Counted from the stretch's first letter, positions 21,748-33,456 are shown. The stretch: 64,000 bases of DNA from Umbelopsis ramanniana AG (GCF_025399195.1 NW_026252105.1:124001-188000); one strand, 5' to 3'. Notes: generated by a model not told the origin, from the sequence alone. Translations and numbers: made by a program.

Positions 21748-22164
21748 TCACATTAAGGTGTAGACAGCCAAACCAAAAGAAGTGATACCAGCAACAGTAC
21801 GGACCCAATGAAGTTTAGCCCATGTGGCTGCGAGCTCGGGAACTCTTGGGTCTGCGTTACTAGAGCTCTGCAGAGTTTTGACATTACTACCCATGACAAG
21901 CACAGTAAATGGTAGCGGGAAAGCACCGATGATGGTGGTTGCTAATATCTTGGGGTTCTTTGTTCGCGAGTATACCATACTTCCAGCAACAGCAGTGGTC
22001 AAAAGCAAAGGGACAACAGTATTTCTTCCGGTAACGTACAATTTTTCCCAGGTGTCCTTTGGTCTTTGCGATATAGCGATAGTTGGCACTCCTGATAATG
22101 AAACGCCAAGAGCGACGCCAGCAAACAATCCAGTTGATGTTATGAGAACTTTTTCGGCATTCAT
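21748..22164 (-). CDS. DUF1772 family membrane protein, copy A
   Basis: Single exon, 138 residues, about four hydrophobic segments (residues 6-30, 48-64, 76-95, 118-138). The arrangement and the HWVRTVAGI-type C-terminal motif fit DUF1772, the family that also contains anthrone-oxygenase-like proteins. No catalytic role can be read from the sequence. It is a tandem paralogue of the gene at 22879-23295 with the same length and conserved blocks such as LQSSSNADPRV and SFGLAV. A TATA-like TATAAATA on the minus strand at 22236-22243 lies about 75 bases upstream. The gene ends ATG-TGA, so the last residue is Met. Confidence 0.78.
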   Translation of the reverse strand: MNAEKVLITSTGLFAGVALGVSLSGVPTIAISQRPKDTWEKLYVTGRNTVVPLLLTTAVAGSMVYSRTKNPKILATTIIGAFPLPFTVLVMGSNVKTLQSSSNADPRVPELAATWAKLHWVRTVAGITSFGLAVYTLM

Positions 22165-22878
22165 GATGATAACGGTCTTTGATAAAAAAGTATAGTGAAA
22201 AATCGAAAGACAAAATCTTTATGCAGAACAACTGGTATTTATACTGCTTCTGAGTGTTAAATTTTTTATCCATTCGGTAGACATTTTCCATGGGTTACTC
22301 CAGACATTGAAGCACGTCACTGTATGACAGGGAATGAACCTCTTTCATGCACAGATGTGGAGTTCTTATAAATCGTCACACACCCACCCTTCGCACTACG
22401 GCATACACTATGGAAAAATACTAGTAATACCCATACATTGGGCTGTGGGAGAGCCAGATCGACGTGCATGTACATTTGAAAGTATGTTGCTAAAGCTTTT
22501 TGTAGCTCACGCTACAAAGCCAGGGCTTTTAAAGATGTTGCCTTGAATTCATATGGTTTTAAATTCATGAGAGGTGACATAAAGCTTTGCTCCGCTCCTG
22601 CCTCGTCCATCATACCTACCTGAAACATCAAAGTCAACTCAACATAAAATCATCCTGTTACTGTAGGAGGGCACACTAAAACAGTTAAACGATCATGACT
22701 GCCCCTTCATATCAATCATTGTCATTCCGATTAGAGAAAAGTAAAATTGTGTTATCATGTTTAATATATATAGAGTGGAAGAAGACGGGTACTAATGTAA
22801 ATTGGCCAACATCTGCCACAACAAATCTTATAAACAGGTGGGCAGAACTACATGGAAAAGTCTCATGGCAGTCGAGCC
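22165..22878. other. Spacer between tandem DUF1772 genes
   Basis: About 710 bases. Holds the TATA-like box of copy A (22236-22243) and a small perfect stem TTTGTAGC/GCTACAAA at 22499-22518. No gene recognised. Confidence 0.5.
22236..22243 (-). promoter_or_regulatory. TATA box of DUF1772 copy A
   Basis: TATAAATA on the minus strand, 72-79 bases upstream of the start codon at 22164. Confidence 0.45.
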
Positions 22879-23295
22879 TTACAACAACGTGAAGACCGCA
22901 AGACCAAAAGATGCAAGGCCAGCAGCAGTACGGACCCAGTGAAGGTTGGTCCACGTGTTTGTGAGTTCCAGAACTCTAGGATCTGCATTGGAGGAGCTTT
23001 GCAGACTCTTGATGTTGGATCTCATGGCAAGGGCAGTGAATGGCACCGGAGAAAAGCCAAACAGGGTGGCTGCCAATATCCTTGGGTCTTTAGTTCTCGC
23101 ATACATCATTCCTCCGGAAATTGCTGTGATAAAAGCCAAGGGGACAACTACCATTTTCCCACTATCATAAATGGTTTGCCACGAGTCTTTTGGTTTTTGC
23201 GAGACCGCAATAGTAGGTGCTCCAGAAACCGAGACGCCAAAAGCAAAGCCGGCATATAGCCCTGTGGAGGCAATAAAAATCTTCTCTGCATTCAT
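22879..23295 (-). CDS. DUF1772 family membrane protein, copy B
   Basis: Single exon, 138 residues with the same membrane topology as copy A and clear alignment from end to end (MNAEK start, SGAPTIAVSQKPKDSW, MMYARTKDPRILAAT, LQSSSNADPRV, HWVRTAAGLASFGLAVFTLL). Recent tandem duplication is the simplest reading, because the two also share the exact start and length. Function is unknown beyond the family. The frame is open upstream of 23295 but the conserved MNAEK marks the start. A TGACTCA site lies at 23459-23465. Confidence 0.78.
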   Translation of the reverse strand: MNAEKIFIASTGLYAGFAFGVSVSGAPTIAVSQKPKDSWQTIYDSGKMVVVPLAFITAISGGMMYARTKDPRILAATLFGFSPVPFTALAMRSNIKSLQSSSNADPRVLELTNTWTNLHWVRTAAGLASFGLAVFTLL

Positions 23296-24425
23296 TTTAA
23301 AAGTAGGGTTTGTGAAAGAGGATGGAGTGCAGAAAGGCGATAGCAAATGCCCCGCCGCTTTTAGCACATTTTCGGGCTGACCATGCCGGACACCTCGGCG
23401 CGGTTAATTTGGCACCCAACGGATAATTGGGGTAAGGGGAACTTTACGGGTCAGTGCTTGACTCATAACGATTTTTTGCTGCAGTCTTCCGTGAAGACAG
23501 TATTTGAATCCATGTAGTCTGATCACTAATGATATCGTTATTGGTATGTGAAGTTGTCTTTAAAAAGACCTATTACTAAACAAGAGCATCTACCTAGCTT
23601 GCGCACTGACCAATCAGTACTACCTCCATCATATCTATTAAAAATGAAAACGATTCTTTATCTTGGCTTTTTGGAACGACTTGAACAAGTGAATCGTGCT
23701 TACTACAGATGACAGAAGTTATTCTTCTCAATTAATATCAATGACTTGTTGATTTATCTTTGTATCTTCTTTTGTCGCTCGTCTCGCTCTCAATTTTTCC
23801 CTCCATTCTTTTTTGAATCAATTCTTGAAATCTCTTTCTTTCGTCTGCCTTCGTAATTTTATATACTGTTATAGAGAGAGGGCTGAAAAGAAAAGTTAGT
23901 CTTTTTTTTACACTATTTTGAGATTTGATATTGTTGGTTGTTGAAATACTTCACAGCATATACCCTACAATGAATTGGATTTTCCATATAGAATGCGATG
24001 AAGGGGTGATATTTGAGTAAACAGCCGGCGGTCCAGCATGCGTCGTTCCACGAAAAATGCTGATACAAGTAGAACAAAATCAAGGCTAATATACCCTGAT
24101 GCTTATTCTAAAGTCATTGCTCAATTGTATACTGCAACATTGACCTCGTCAACAAAATTACACTTCGCGTAGTCCATTGAAATATGCAAAAGGTATCAAA
24201 GGAAAAATTACTTTTCCTACCACATAGATGCATTATTTCTGTCATACAAATCATCCATTGTTGTACATCACTCTACCGGTTCTAGGTGCGGTTCGAGGTG
24301 AAAGACGTGCGACGTCTATCGCAATCATGCAACTTGGGAAAATTGGCTTATTTAATTTTAATAAATTCAATACTGGTATTTTTTTTATTGCTATTCATTT
24401 TCCTATTATTTTACAAGAATATCCA
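23296..24425. other. Gene-free 1.1-kb stretch
   Basis: Longest spacer but one in the window. Starts with the DUF1772-B promoter (TGACTCA at 23459-23465), then A/T-rich sequence with T-rich runs near 23760-23910. A plus-strand ORF (24228-24647) mostly overlaps the betaine-lipid synthase and is not credible. No RNA gene seen. Confidence 0.5.
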
Positions 24426-27188
24426 CTAAAGTTTATATGCCACCCAGAAACTGCTATACATATTCACTCTATCAATAGAGTGACCAGACTCTCTAATGCT
24501 TACAGGCTTAACGTCAAAGCCATGCTTTTCAAAGATCTTATTGTACCAGGGGTATTTTCCAGCACTACGCCAGTAGACTCTTCCATTCTTCTGGGTAGCT
24601 CTGGCCATCTCAATGATCTCTTCCTCCAAATCCTTTCCATCTGGTGAGAACCAATCCATATGATCCATGACAATCATTCTTGTCAGGTAGTTCTCGGGTA
24701 ACGACCGCAAAACGTTGACAATAGAGTCGGTATGTAGTCTAAATGCGTCAGTGGCAGTAGTTTCCTGGAATAGTACATAGAAAGTTAGCCCATTGACCAC
24801 ACATGAAGAAAGTCATTGGAATTTAAAATGATATGCATCTTACCTTCAAGACCTTGAATCCCTCTTTGGTCAAGTATGAAGGGCATGATTCACGAGCATA
24901 CTTTTGCATCAAGCAAAGGTAGAAGAAGTATTGATCATTTCTGAACAAAGAGCGAGAAGCAATAGGTTCAAGGGTATCTTCAATATATTGTTGGGTTGTT
25001 CCGTCGTTCAAGAACATGTTCATTTGGTTCATTGGCACTGAGAGATGGTAATACGAGTCAGAAATGTTTGATAGTAACGCTATGCAATATCTCCATCAAC
25101 TTACCACCCAAAGCATTCCACATGAACATAGGGTTGTTCAAAACCTTTCGGATCATAGGAGAAAAGATGGCCGGCCTTATCTTTTCGACCCAAATGCGCT
25201 TTTGCTCTTCGATTGTCTCAGCATGGCACATATTATGGACATCTTGTTGCAATCCCTGCATCTTGATCCACCACTCGACAAGTGTAACCGCCAGACCTGA
25301 ATATCCAGTCTTGTAGAACTTGTGTGAGAAGCGATCGGAGTTATGCGACCAGTATTGAAGAGCTTGTGAACTGAGATGGGGTGAGATGATATCGTGAAGA
25401 AGAGTCTCGAACTGAGGGTGTCGACCATCACCAAACATCTTCCAGAAGTCTTCAAATTCTAGTGATGTAATTCCAGCAAGCTTCAACTCAAGTAAATGGT
25501 TCTAAGACACAGAAAAGAGTTAGTCACCTTGTATACATATTTCCAATCATGAAGTCGAAGCTTTACCTGGCAAGGATTCATGTCAATACAGTGAATGCGT
25601 TGGGGTTTGGCCTTGATAGCATATTCTAAAGCGTTATCACCTGCAGAGGTAATAACAAACATTGTGTCTGACTCGGTCAGATCGAGATGTTCCAAATCCA
25701 CACGAGGATCTTCCCATGTAAAGGCATAGATGTATGATCGGAACTGTGTGTGGCAAGCAAGAGAGGGGTCATATGCCAAGCGCCATTTGTTGGACTGGTA
25801 TTTGTATGATGAGGATCGTGAAACAACGGAAAGGCTCTTCTCAAGTTCGGCTCCAGTTTGTTGACCAGAGACAGATGCAGTTGGTGATTCTATGACGGAT
25901 GATCCAGATGAAGCGGGCGTATCCATTTCAAGCGGAATTTCCTCAATGGGTCGGGAGTGAGAGCATCCGAGCCAAATGTAGTAGGGAATCTGAACGACGT
26001 AGGGAACAACAAAGTGGTTGCGAGCATTAAGACACTTAAGAGTACCAAACTTGTATTCAACATAATCACGGCGACCGGGAGCGAGGTTGATATGGTCAAA
26101 GTCAAACCAAATTTGCCAGAAGAAACGTGTAAACCATGAGCATTGTCGGTTTTGGCTTCCGGAAAGTTTCTCAGCAGGGGATGGAGATCTTCCGGAAACA
26201 TAAAAGTCGGCAATACCAAAAATACCGTGTGGGGACAAGAGTTTTTCAATACGATCAATAACAGGGAAGAAATTATCAATCATGGACACTGCAGGAACGG
26301 CGGCCGAAAGTTAGTCTGTGTTCAAGGGGACCATTCCGAAATGTTTTGCACCTGATGATGAAACCACTTACAAGAATATGACATGGTAATCAAACCGATC
26401 TTTCCGTTCATATCAGGGAGTCCAGGAAGGTCAAAATTGGCTGCATCCTCACACAATACAACAACGTTAGTCCATCCGCGACGTTGGAAGCGTTCTCTAG
26501 CGATGCGGCATAGCGAAGGAGTCAAGTCGACCAAGTAAACTTTGTGAAACTTCTCAATAGGATAGTACGAATTCATACGCTCAATATTCCAGCCTACAGA
26601 TTAAGAATGATTGGAAGAATATAAGGTTAGCAGCCACGCATGTTTTAGTGTACTACCAACAGAAAAAGCAAAGCGTACCGGTTCCGCCTCCAATATCGAT
26701 CCAAACAAGATCTTCTTCATTTTTCAAAAGTGAAGCTTGTTGCTTGAGTTGTGCAGCACAGAGCTTAAGCATGGTCTTGCGACCACGAAGCAAACCTCCA
26801 CGAGTGGCATCGTAAACTGTACAAAATGCCGGTCACAGGGGTGTTTAGTTTCATCAGTTCTCGGTACCTTTTGACGTGATCTACTAAACATACCATCAGC
26901 CTGATCTTGATAAAACGACTCAAGACGATCTTGTTGATTATGACCGTGATAACCAAGAGGCTTTAAGAAGCAAGAGTAGATGAATTGAAGAGGAGCTTGC
27001 AGGGATTTCCATCCAACCATAGCTGATACGATGGAACCGACGAAGCCGAAAAGCAAAGCGGTGGCCCAGCGATGTTCAGCGCAGAAAGCCTTTAGGAGAC
27101 CGCTCCTATTCATTGCTAATTGAGTCAGTCCGAGAGAGAATGGCACCAAGAGATACCGGTTCATTAATAAAGCTGTGGGCTTGCTCAT
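24426..27188 (-). CDS. BTA1: Betaine-lipid (DGTS) synthase, BTA1 type
   Basis: Exons 27188-26894, 26816-26679, 26593-26372, 26288-25567, 25501-25105, 25037-24844, 24764-24426 give 768 residues. BTA1 makes diacylglyceryl-trimethylhomoserine from diacylglycerol and S-adenosylmethionine, a phosphorus-free substitute for phosphatidylcholine. Order of parts: an N-terminal membrane segment (ATALLFGFVGSIVSAMVGW), a methyltransferase domain with SAM motif DIGGGTGWN near 144, then a BtaA/DUF3419 domain from about 375 with FTWEDPRVDLEHL, ITSAGDNALEYAI and CIDMNPCQNHLLELK. This is the fused BtaB-then-BtaA order of fungi and algae. A Ser-rich linker (about 345-372) joins the domains. Probably at the endoplasmic reticulum. 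Confidence 0.92.
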
Positions 27189-28090
27189 TTTTGATCTATG
27201 GATTCCAATCCAAAGGTGAGAGAGATCAAAGGGAACTCTGGTTCCGTACCTGCTTAGAAGCGTATTTTATATCCTAATCCGTTCAGGCCAATCGATTCGA
27301 CCGCCCCACGAATTATCTGTGTTGCTTTGCCGCACGCTGTCGTTGGTTACCATTTTTGCTCGCGGGACGTTTCAAGATACGACCCATTGTAAAGTGCCAC
27401 TAATAGTCCCTCATTTAGAGTGCCGATCGTAGCCAATAATAATCGTTTGCTGGCGCCATCTGCTCCGACTAAGGTAGTCATTCACATGACTTTGGATTTC
27501 TCCAATAGACTCGGTTGGGGATTCAAGTCGTGCAGGAGTGTCCGCCAGCCATTGGCCATTTCCTCTAGTTTTCTCCATAACAAGCTTTGCATGTGGACGT
27601 TCATGGCTGGCTACAATTTGATAAAAAGCAGTTGGGGTTATGTAGGATTTTCATTTTTGAATAATAATGCTCATGGGATAAGGATATATGTGTCCATGTT
27701 TATCTTGCTGAATACAGATGTTTTCCAACCCGAAAAGATGTTGATAATGAGCTATCTTCCCCACAAAACCCACCCACGAGATAGCTTATTCATGTTGATC
27801 AGAGCTTATTAGCCAAAGGTCAAAATGTTCATTATTGGATCCAAAAATCTTTATGGTGTTTCTTCGCCTTTGAAAAAGCAATGTACGTTGTTCCATCGCG
27901 TCGAGGTTAAAGAAGTGTGTATTGGTTGGGGGCATTTTCGCATAAGTGCGTTATTATACTGCTCGGCTGTCAGACTGGCTCAGAGCAAACATTCGATTTT
28001 TTTCAGGCATACGTGACTTTGTTTGACTCACGTTCAGTCGCAGTGTTTTTTTTTAAGTGACATCGCCAGCGTGAAATTTCCCGTTCAATA
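27189..28090. other. Divergent intergenic region BTA1 / GluRS
   Basis: About 900 bases holding both promoters. A plus-strand ORF at 27420-27812 shows no family resemblance. T-rich tract near 28045 precedes the GluRS start. No RNA gene or repeat recognised. Confidence 0.5.
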
Positions 28091-30847
28091 ATGTCCACAA
28101 CATTAATCGTTGCAACTCAGGCAGCTCCCGTGGCATTGGGTTCGTATAATAGACTTGGACCTAGTTACTAGAAGAATGCCTTTACTAATGGCTCGTTTTT
28201 AGGAGCTGTTGCCACTGCTGCTAAAGCAAACGCCACTAACCCGAACGCTGTCAAAATTGACTTTGTCCAAGGCAAGAATGTTGATGCTGCAGGATCTAAG
28301 ACTGCCACCAGCGTTTTGAAGTCTGGAAAGTAAGGATCGTGGGTATTTACTGTCGATGGATTAGGAGATGTTTACTCACACCACGTTTACAGCGAGGAGT
28401 ATATCAGCACCAAAGATATCGTTCATGCATTGGCCAAATTTGATCCCACCCTTACCTCCTCCGCTGCTGTAAGTATCCAAATACATACATGTTGGAATAT
28501 TCTTTCTGTTACTTAAACGTGATACATAGGTGGACGAATGGTTGGCTTTTGTCGATGAACAATTGCAATCTACCGACTTTAAGGCTTTGGATGGTGCATA
28601 CAAGAAAATCAACAAGCATCTTACCTTGAGATCATACATTGCTGGTTATGAGCCAACTGCTGCAGATTTTGCTGTTTGGGGTACCATGAAGGGTATGTGT
28701 AGTTTTCTAGCTGTCGCTTTTCAATTACCATGATCAACAATTTGACTTATTCACCAAATATATTACATTAGGCTCCCCCATTTTCGGTAAAATTTACAAG
28801 TCCAAGAAGGAGTCACTTGGTGACTACCTCACCCGTTGGTTTGATCATGTTTCGGAACTTCCCGCTGCTAAATTGGCTGTGGATTTGCTGACAAAGGCTC
28901 AAGACACCAAGGTAATGAATGACACGAGCAAATTAAAAAATAAGGCATTCCGTTTATCGGACTAAAAACTGATTTTTTAATCGATATACATAGGCTAAGG
29001 CTTCCGACCAAGGAAAGTTGGAGATCGGCTTGGATGATGCTCATATGGGTAGCGTTGTCACTCGTTTCCCTCCCGAGCCAAGTGGTTATCTGCATATTGG
29101 ACACGCAAAGGCTGCTTTGTTGAACCAGTACTTTGCCCAGCAATACAAGGGTAAATTGATCATTCGGTTTGATGACACCAACCCTTCCAAGGAGAAGGTC
29201 GAGTTTGAGGAATCCATTAAGGAGGATTTGGCACTCATTGGCATCAAGGGAGATGTCGTTACACACACCTCTGACTACTTTGACAAAATTTACGACTTGG
29301 CTCTTCAAATCATCAACTCTGGAGATGCATATGTCGATGATACCGACCAAGCTACTATGCGTGACCAACGTATGAATGGTATCGCATCCAAGAGTCGCGA
29401 TCTGCCAATCGAGGAGAATTTGCGCCGCTTCGAGGAGATGAAGAATGCCACCGAGTTTGTAAGTTAACACAATGTTTTTAATGGTCGAGAGTGAACTAAG
29501 TATATTAAACATTGTATGTTTTTTAGGGTATGACCTGCTGTTTGAGAGCTAAGATCAGTGTCGACAACCCTAATAAGGCTATGCGCGATCCTGTCATCTA
29601 CCGTGTCAACGTCACACCTCACCACTACACTGGCGATAAATACAAGGTTTATCCCACTTATGATTTTGCATGCCCCATCGTAGACAGTATCGAAGGCGTC
29701 ACCCATGCTCTTAGAACCAACGAATACCGTGATCGTAACCCTCAATACTACTGGATGTTGGATGCCTTGAAGTTGCGCAAACCTGTCATCTGGGACTTTA
29801 GCAGAATTAACTTCGTTTATACTCTTCTTTCCAAGCGAAAGCTTCAATGGTTCGTCGATCAAGGCTTGGTCACTGGATGGGATGATCCCCGTTTCCCTAC
29901 TGTCCGAGGTTAGTCCTTCTCTTTTTTTTTTCTAAACTGTCGTCGTTCATATGGCGTGGTACAACCATATTTAACCTCATTCTGATTTACCAGGTATTCG
30001 CCGTCGTGGTATGACCATCGAGGCACTCAAGCAATATATCATCATGCAAGGTGCTTCCCAAAACATTTTGACTCTTGAATGGGACAAGCTTTGGTCCTTG
30101 AACAAGAAGGTCATTGACCCCATCGCTCCTCGTCATACTGCTATTGCTAAGGAGAATGCTGTCAAATGCAAGGTCAATGGAGCTCCTAGCCAGGCTGTTG
30201 TAGAAGATAGACCAAAGCATAAGAAGAACCCTGAACTTGGCAGCAAGAAAACCACTCTATCCGATCACATCATCTTGGAACAAGAGGACGCTGCCAGCTT
30301 CGAGCTCAATGAGGAGATCACTTTGATGGACTGGGGTAATGCTTTTGTCCGTGATATCAAGAAGGACGAGTCCGGTAAGGTAACCGCTGTTGAACTGGAC
30401 CTTCATCTGGAAGGAGACTTCAAAAAGACTAAGAAGAAGGTCACTTGGTTATCTTACGGAGATGAACTCGTCGATGTTATCCTTCTCGATTATGACTACT
30501 TGCTCACCAAGAAGAAGTTGGAAGAGGGTGATGAAATTACCGATTTCATCACACCTGTCACTGAGTTCAAGGATGCTGCATATGCCGATGCCAACGTTAA
30601 GGATTTGAAGCACGGTGATATCATGCAATTTGAGCGAAAGGGATACTACTGTGTTGATGCCGTTGCAACCGACAGCTCACCTGCTAAGTTCATCCACGTT
30701 CCAGATGGTAAAGCTACCTCTATGGCTTCCAAAGCTGAAGATAACAAGGGCGCACCTGCCAAGACTCTTGACGCACCTTCCAGCTTCCCCAAAAAGGCTT
30801 TGAAGGCCGCTTCTGATGCAGTCGCCAAAGTGCTTGGCAGCAACTAG
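28091..30847 (+). CDS. Cytosolic glutamyl-tRNA synthetase
   Basis: Exons 28091-28139, 28203-28329, 28393-28468, 28530-28692, 28772-28911, 28994-29458, 29527-29908, 29994-30847 give 751 residues. It charges tRNA-Glu in the cytosol. Residues 1-200 form a GST-like N-terminal domain (for example ITSA-free [17 protein letters not shown]), used in yeast to bind Arc1. The catalytic domain has [20 protein letters not shown] with HIGH near 219, IIRFDDTNP, and the KMSKS-equivalent LLSKRK near 442. [19 protein letters not shown] and an eukaryotic beta-barrel anticodon-binding domain follow. A short Ala/Lys tail closes the protein. No mitochondrial presequence, so this is the cytosolic enzyme. All splice junctions keep frame. 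Confidence 0.96.
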
Positions 30848-31196
30848 ACAAACTGTCATCCAAATGTAAAAAGAAGAAAGAAAAAAAATAGGTTTCAGTA
30901 AACCAGGAAGAAAGGCCTGTCTCCTCCAGACAGTGAAAAGAATATAAAGTGATATGTTTGCATTTACAATAAAAAATTTAGTATGCTGCTGCTGTTATCA
31001 TAAACACTCTTCCATCACAATGGCGTTTGCTGGCACCGGCACATTTCGCCGTCTGCCGGAATTTAAATTGTTTTTTGAATGACCGTTCACCCGCCGGTAT
31101 TGTGACGTCGCCACGCTCTCAAACTGCCAAAAAAATCCATGGCAATAAAAAACTGACCGAAAGGTTTCCTGCTTTGGCACTTTTTCTCATCTAAAA
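30848..31196. other. Intergenic: GluRS 3' end and PITP promoter
   Basis: About 350 bases, same-strand neighbours. A purine-rich 3' UTR after 30847, then the PITP promoter. Nothing else seen. Confidence 0.45.
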
Positions 31197-32517
31197 ATGA
31201 TTATCCAAGAATTCCGTGTCGTCAACAACTGTACAGAAGAAGAGTATCAAGTTGGTAGGTTCAATCGATCAGCTAGATCCACATAGATGATTTTCATTCA
31301 CAGCGCGATCAGCACTAGCTTGATTCGCCCAGAATACCGCCATCGTCTACTTATCTAACCTCAACTGTACACAGCTCAACTGTATGCAACTGCTCAAGCA
31401 TCCAAAGAAAACACTGGTGGTGGTGAAGGTGTTGAGGTTTTGAAGAATGAGCCCTATGAAAAGGAAGATGGTGAAAAGGGCCAGTATACATACAAGATCT
31501 TCCGCTTGGCTTCCCGTGTTCCATCATTTGTGCGTGCTATTGCCCCAGCTGGATCACTTGACATGTACGAAGAGTAAGTTGAACCCCATTCATTTTTTTT
31601 ACGCCATACTGTCTCACTATTTGCCCGGCTTGATCACCTTCTAAACATCGGGACGTCGGTGGCTATGTATCCGGTAAACATAGATACCACACGACCATGG
31701 TGTTTGTTAGAGTAGCCAGGCGCGGCCCATAAAATCAAAACATTGGTCGCCATATGTTAACTCTTTTTCTTTTCTTTTTCTCTAGAGCATGGAACGCCTA
31801 TCCCCGATGCAAGACTGTTCTTAGAAACGGCTGGATGAAGGATGCCTTCTCCATTGTATATGAAACTCTCCACGTTGATGGATCACGCGGTGAGCTTGAC
31901 AACGCATTAAAGATTTCCGAAGCTGGTAAGCCTGATTCCCTTATGTGGCAATGAGCCATGTTGGCCGTAGCCTGTAATCCGACGTGGTGGTAAATTCTGC
32001 CTTGAACACTAATGACGTTGTCGTACAAAATCAGACCTCAAGAAGCGTGAAGTCATCTTGATCGATGTTGCAAACGACAAGGTCGATTCCAAGGACTACA
32101 AGCCTGAAGAAGACCCTAAGCTATACCACTCAGAGAAGACCGGTCGTGGTCCTCTGAATGATCCTCAATGGATCAAGAAGGTCGAACCTGTTATGACCTG
32201 TTACAAGTTGGTGTACATTGAATTCAAGTGGTTCGGTTTGCAATCTCGTGTTGAGTCTTTCATTGCCAAGACTGTTCACAACTTGTTCCTTAAGTTCCAC
32301 AGGTTTGTAACCGCCTCCTTGTTCATGTATGTTGTATACGGGGTATTTGATGCTAACTTGCTTTACTTTCATAAGACAATTGTTCTGCTGGACCGATAGC
32401 TGGTATGGTATGAGCATTCAAGATATCAGAGATCTTGAGGCTAAGACAAAGGAAGATTTGGATAAGAAGCGACAGGATGGATCCGCAGTTGAAGGTACCA
32501 CTGCCCCTGCAGAGTAA
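31197..32517 (+). CDS. Phosphatidylinositol transfer protein (class I PITP)
   Basis: Exons 31197-31254, 31375-31573, 31786-31925, 32035-32302, 32376-32517 give 268 residues, the normal length of metazoan PITP-alpha/beta. This START-like fold exchanges phosphatidylinositol and phosphatidylcholine between membranes. Seen: [20 protein letters not shown] at the N-terminus, [25 protein letters not shown], a cysteine/lysine lid region, [18 protein letters not shown] and [20 protein letters not shown] at the C-terminus, all close to animal PITPs. It is unrelated to the yeast Sec14 type. AATAAA at 32632-32637 is a plausible poly(A) signal. Confidence 0.94.
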
Positions 32518-32631
32518 AGTCACTTTATTGAGACAAAACGTACAAGATCTGTTATACAGTAGAAGTGATCGTATATCTGACAATTTGCCCCCCACATTTC
32601 TGTTTTGTCATGTTTAAATTCAATGTTAGAG

Positions 32632-32637
32632 AATAAA
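32632..32637 (+). terminator. Poly(A) signal of PITP gene
   Basis: AATAAA 115 bases after the PITP stop; it lies 52 bases from the end of the convergent GatC coding region, so the two 3' UTRs probably overlap. Confidence 0.45.
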
Positions 32638-32688
32638 GGTGAACACCCCTCCCATTTGCATAAAAAATCCCCTCAGTTTATTTTTTCT

Positions 32689-33301
32689 TCATTGCTCCGT
32701 TAATGCTACGTTTGATCTTGCTACATAGAAATGTCCACTTGTTTTCTTTGCATTTTTAAGAAGCTCCCTTCCCCGGACTTCATCTTTTGTGTAAGTGGGT
32801 ACATCTGGTCGCAAAGTTTGACCAATCTGGTCCTGCCACAAACTGACTAATGGTTCTGTGCTGGCGGGTATGTCGGCTTTTCTAACTTTTTTCATAAAGT
32901 GAGCGATGCTATTAATATCTTCTTTCAGTTCTTCGACTTGCTCTGCATTTTCTGGTATGTTCAGTTGTGCTAGTTTATGCAAGTGGCGCAATCTGTCCAT
33001 AGTAATTTCTTCCGGCGCGTCTTTGCCTCCCGACTCTTCCGTCAAGGTCTTGATCGACCAACTGGGTTCCTTTGGCTGTGAAAAAGACATATACGTTTAT
33101 ATATAATTCGTATGTAATTAATTATTTCATTTCTCCTTGTTGACTTACAAGGCAACATGAGTCGTAGGTTGGTAGCTTTGTAGTGGAGTATTTTCGCACA
33201 TTTCGAATCACAGAATCTACAAACCGCACGCAACATGTTAAAATCAGTTTTCAAAAAGCGAGTGATAGTGATAAAAAATACTGACATCGTATTGAATGCA
33301 T
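32689..33301 (-). CDS. Mitochondrial glutamyl-tRNA(Gln) amidotransferase subunit C
   Basis: Exons 33301-33286 (16 bases), 33216-33149, 33075-32689 give 156 residues. GatC bridges GatA and GatB in the complex that converts Glu-tRNA(Gln) to Gln-tRNA(Gln) in mitochondria. Seen: the family core LRHLHKLAQLNIPENAEQVE, a long helix with DINSIAHFMKKV, then VSLWQDQIGQTLRPDVPT and DEVRGRELLKNAKKTSGHFYV. The start was chosen by joining three exons so that the first 20 residues (MHSIRYSVIRNVRKYSTTK) read as a mitochondrial presequence; a later ATG at 33243 gives a frame that does not join. Only 155 bases separate it from the divergent metaxin gene. Confidence 0.85.
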
Positions 33302-33456
33302 AGCCTTTGTTGGTCTTGAATTGGCTTATGATACCGTTTGCGACTTTTTCCCCGTTATTTCAAAATGTGTCATTTCAGCTGGCGGTTTTGAAACAGTCAC
33401 AACAGCAAAGGCATTTGCTTCCCGGCAAACACGCTTGCGATTCTTGACTGAAAACC

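Noticed and set aside
22852-23259. 135-codon plus-strand ORF
   Set aside because: Shadow of DUF1772 copy B in another frame; the minus-strand protein is clearly conserved with copy A.
24285-24310. tRNA B-box-like GGTTCGAGGT
   Set aside because: No matching A-box, acceptor stem or anticodon arm could be found around it.
24228-24647. 139-codon plus-strand ORF
   Set aside because: Half lies over the conserved last exon of BTA1 on the other strand and it resembles nothing.
27420-27812. 130-codon ORF between BTA1 and GluRS
   Set aside because: No family resemblance, and it lies in a divergent promoter region.
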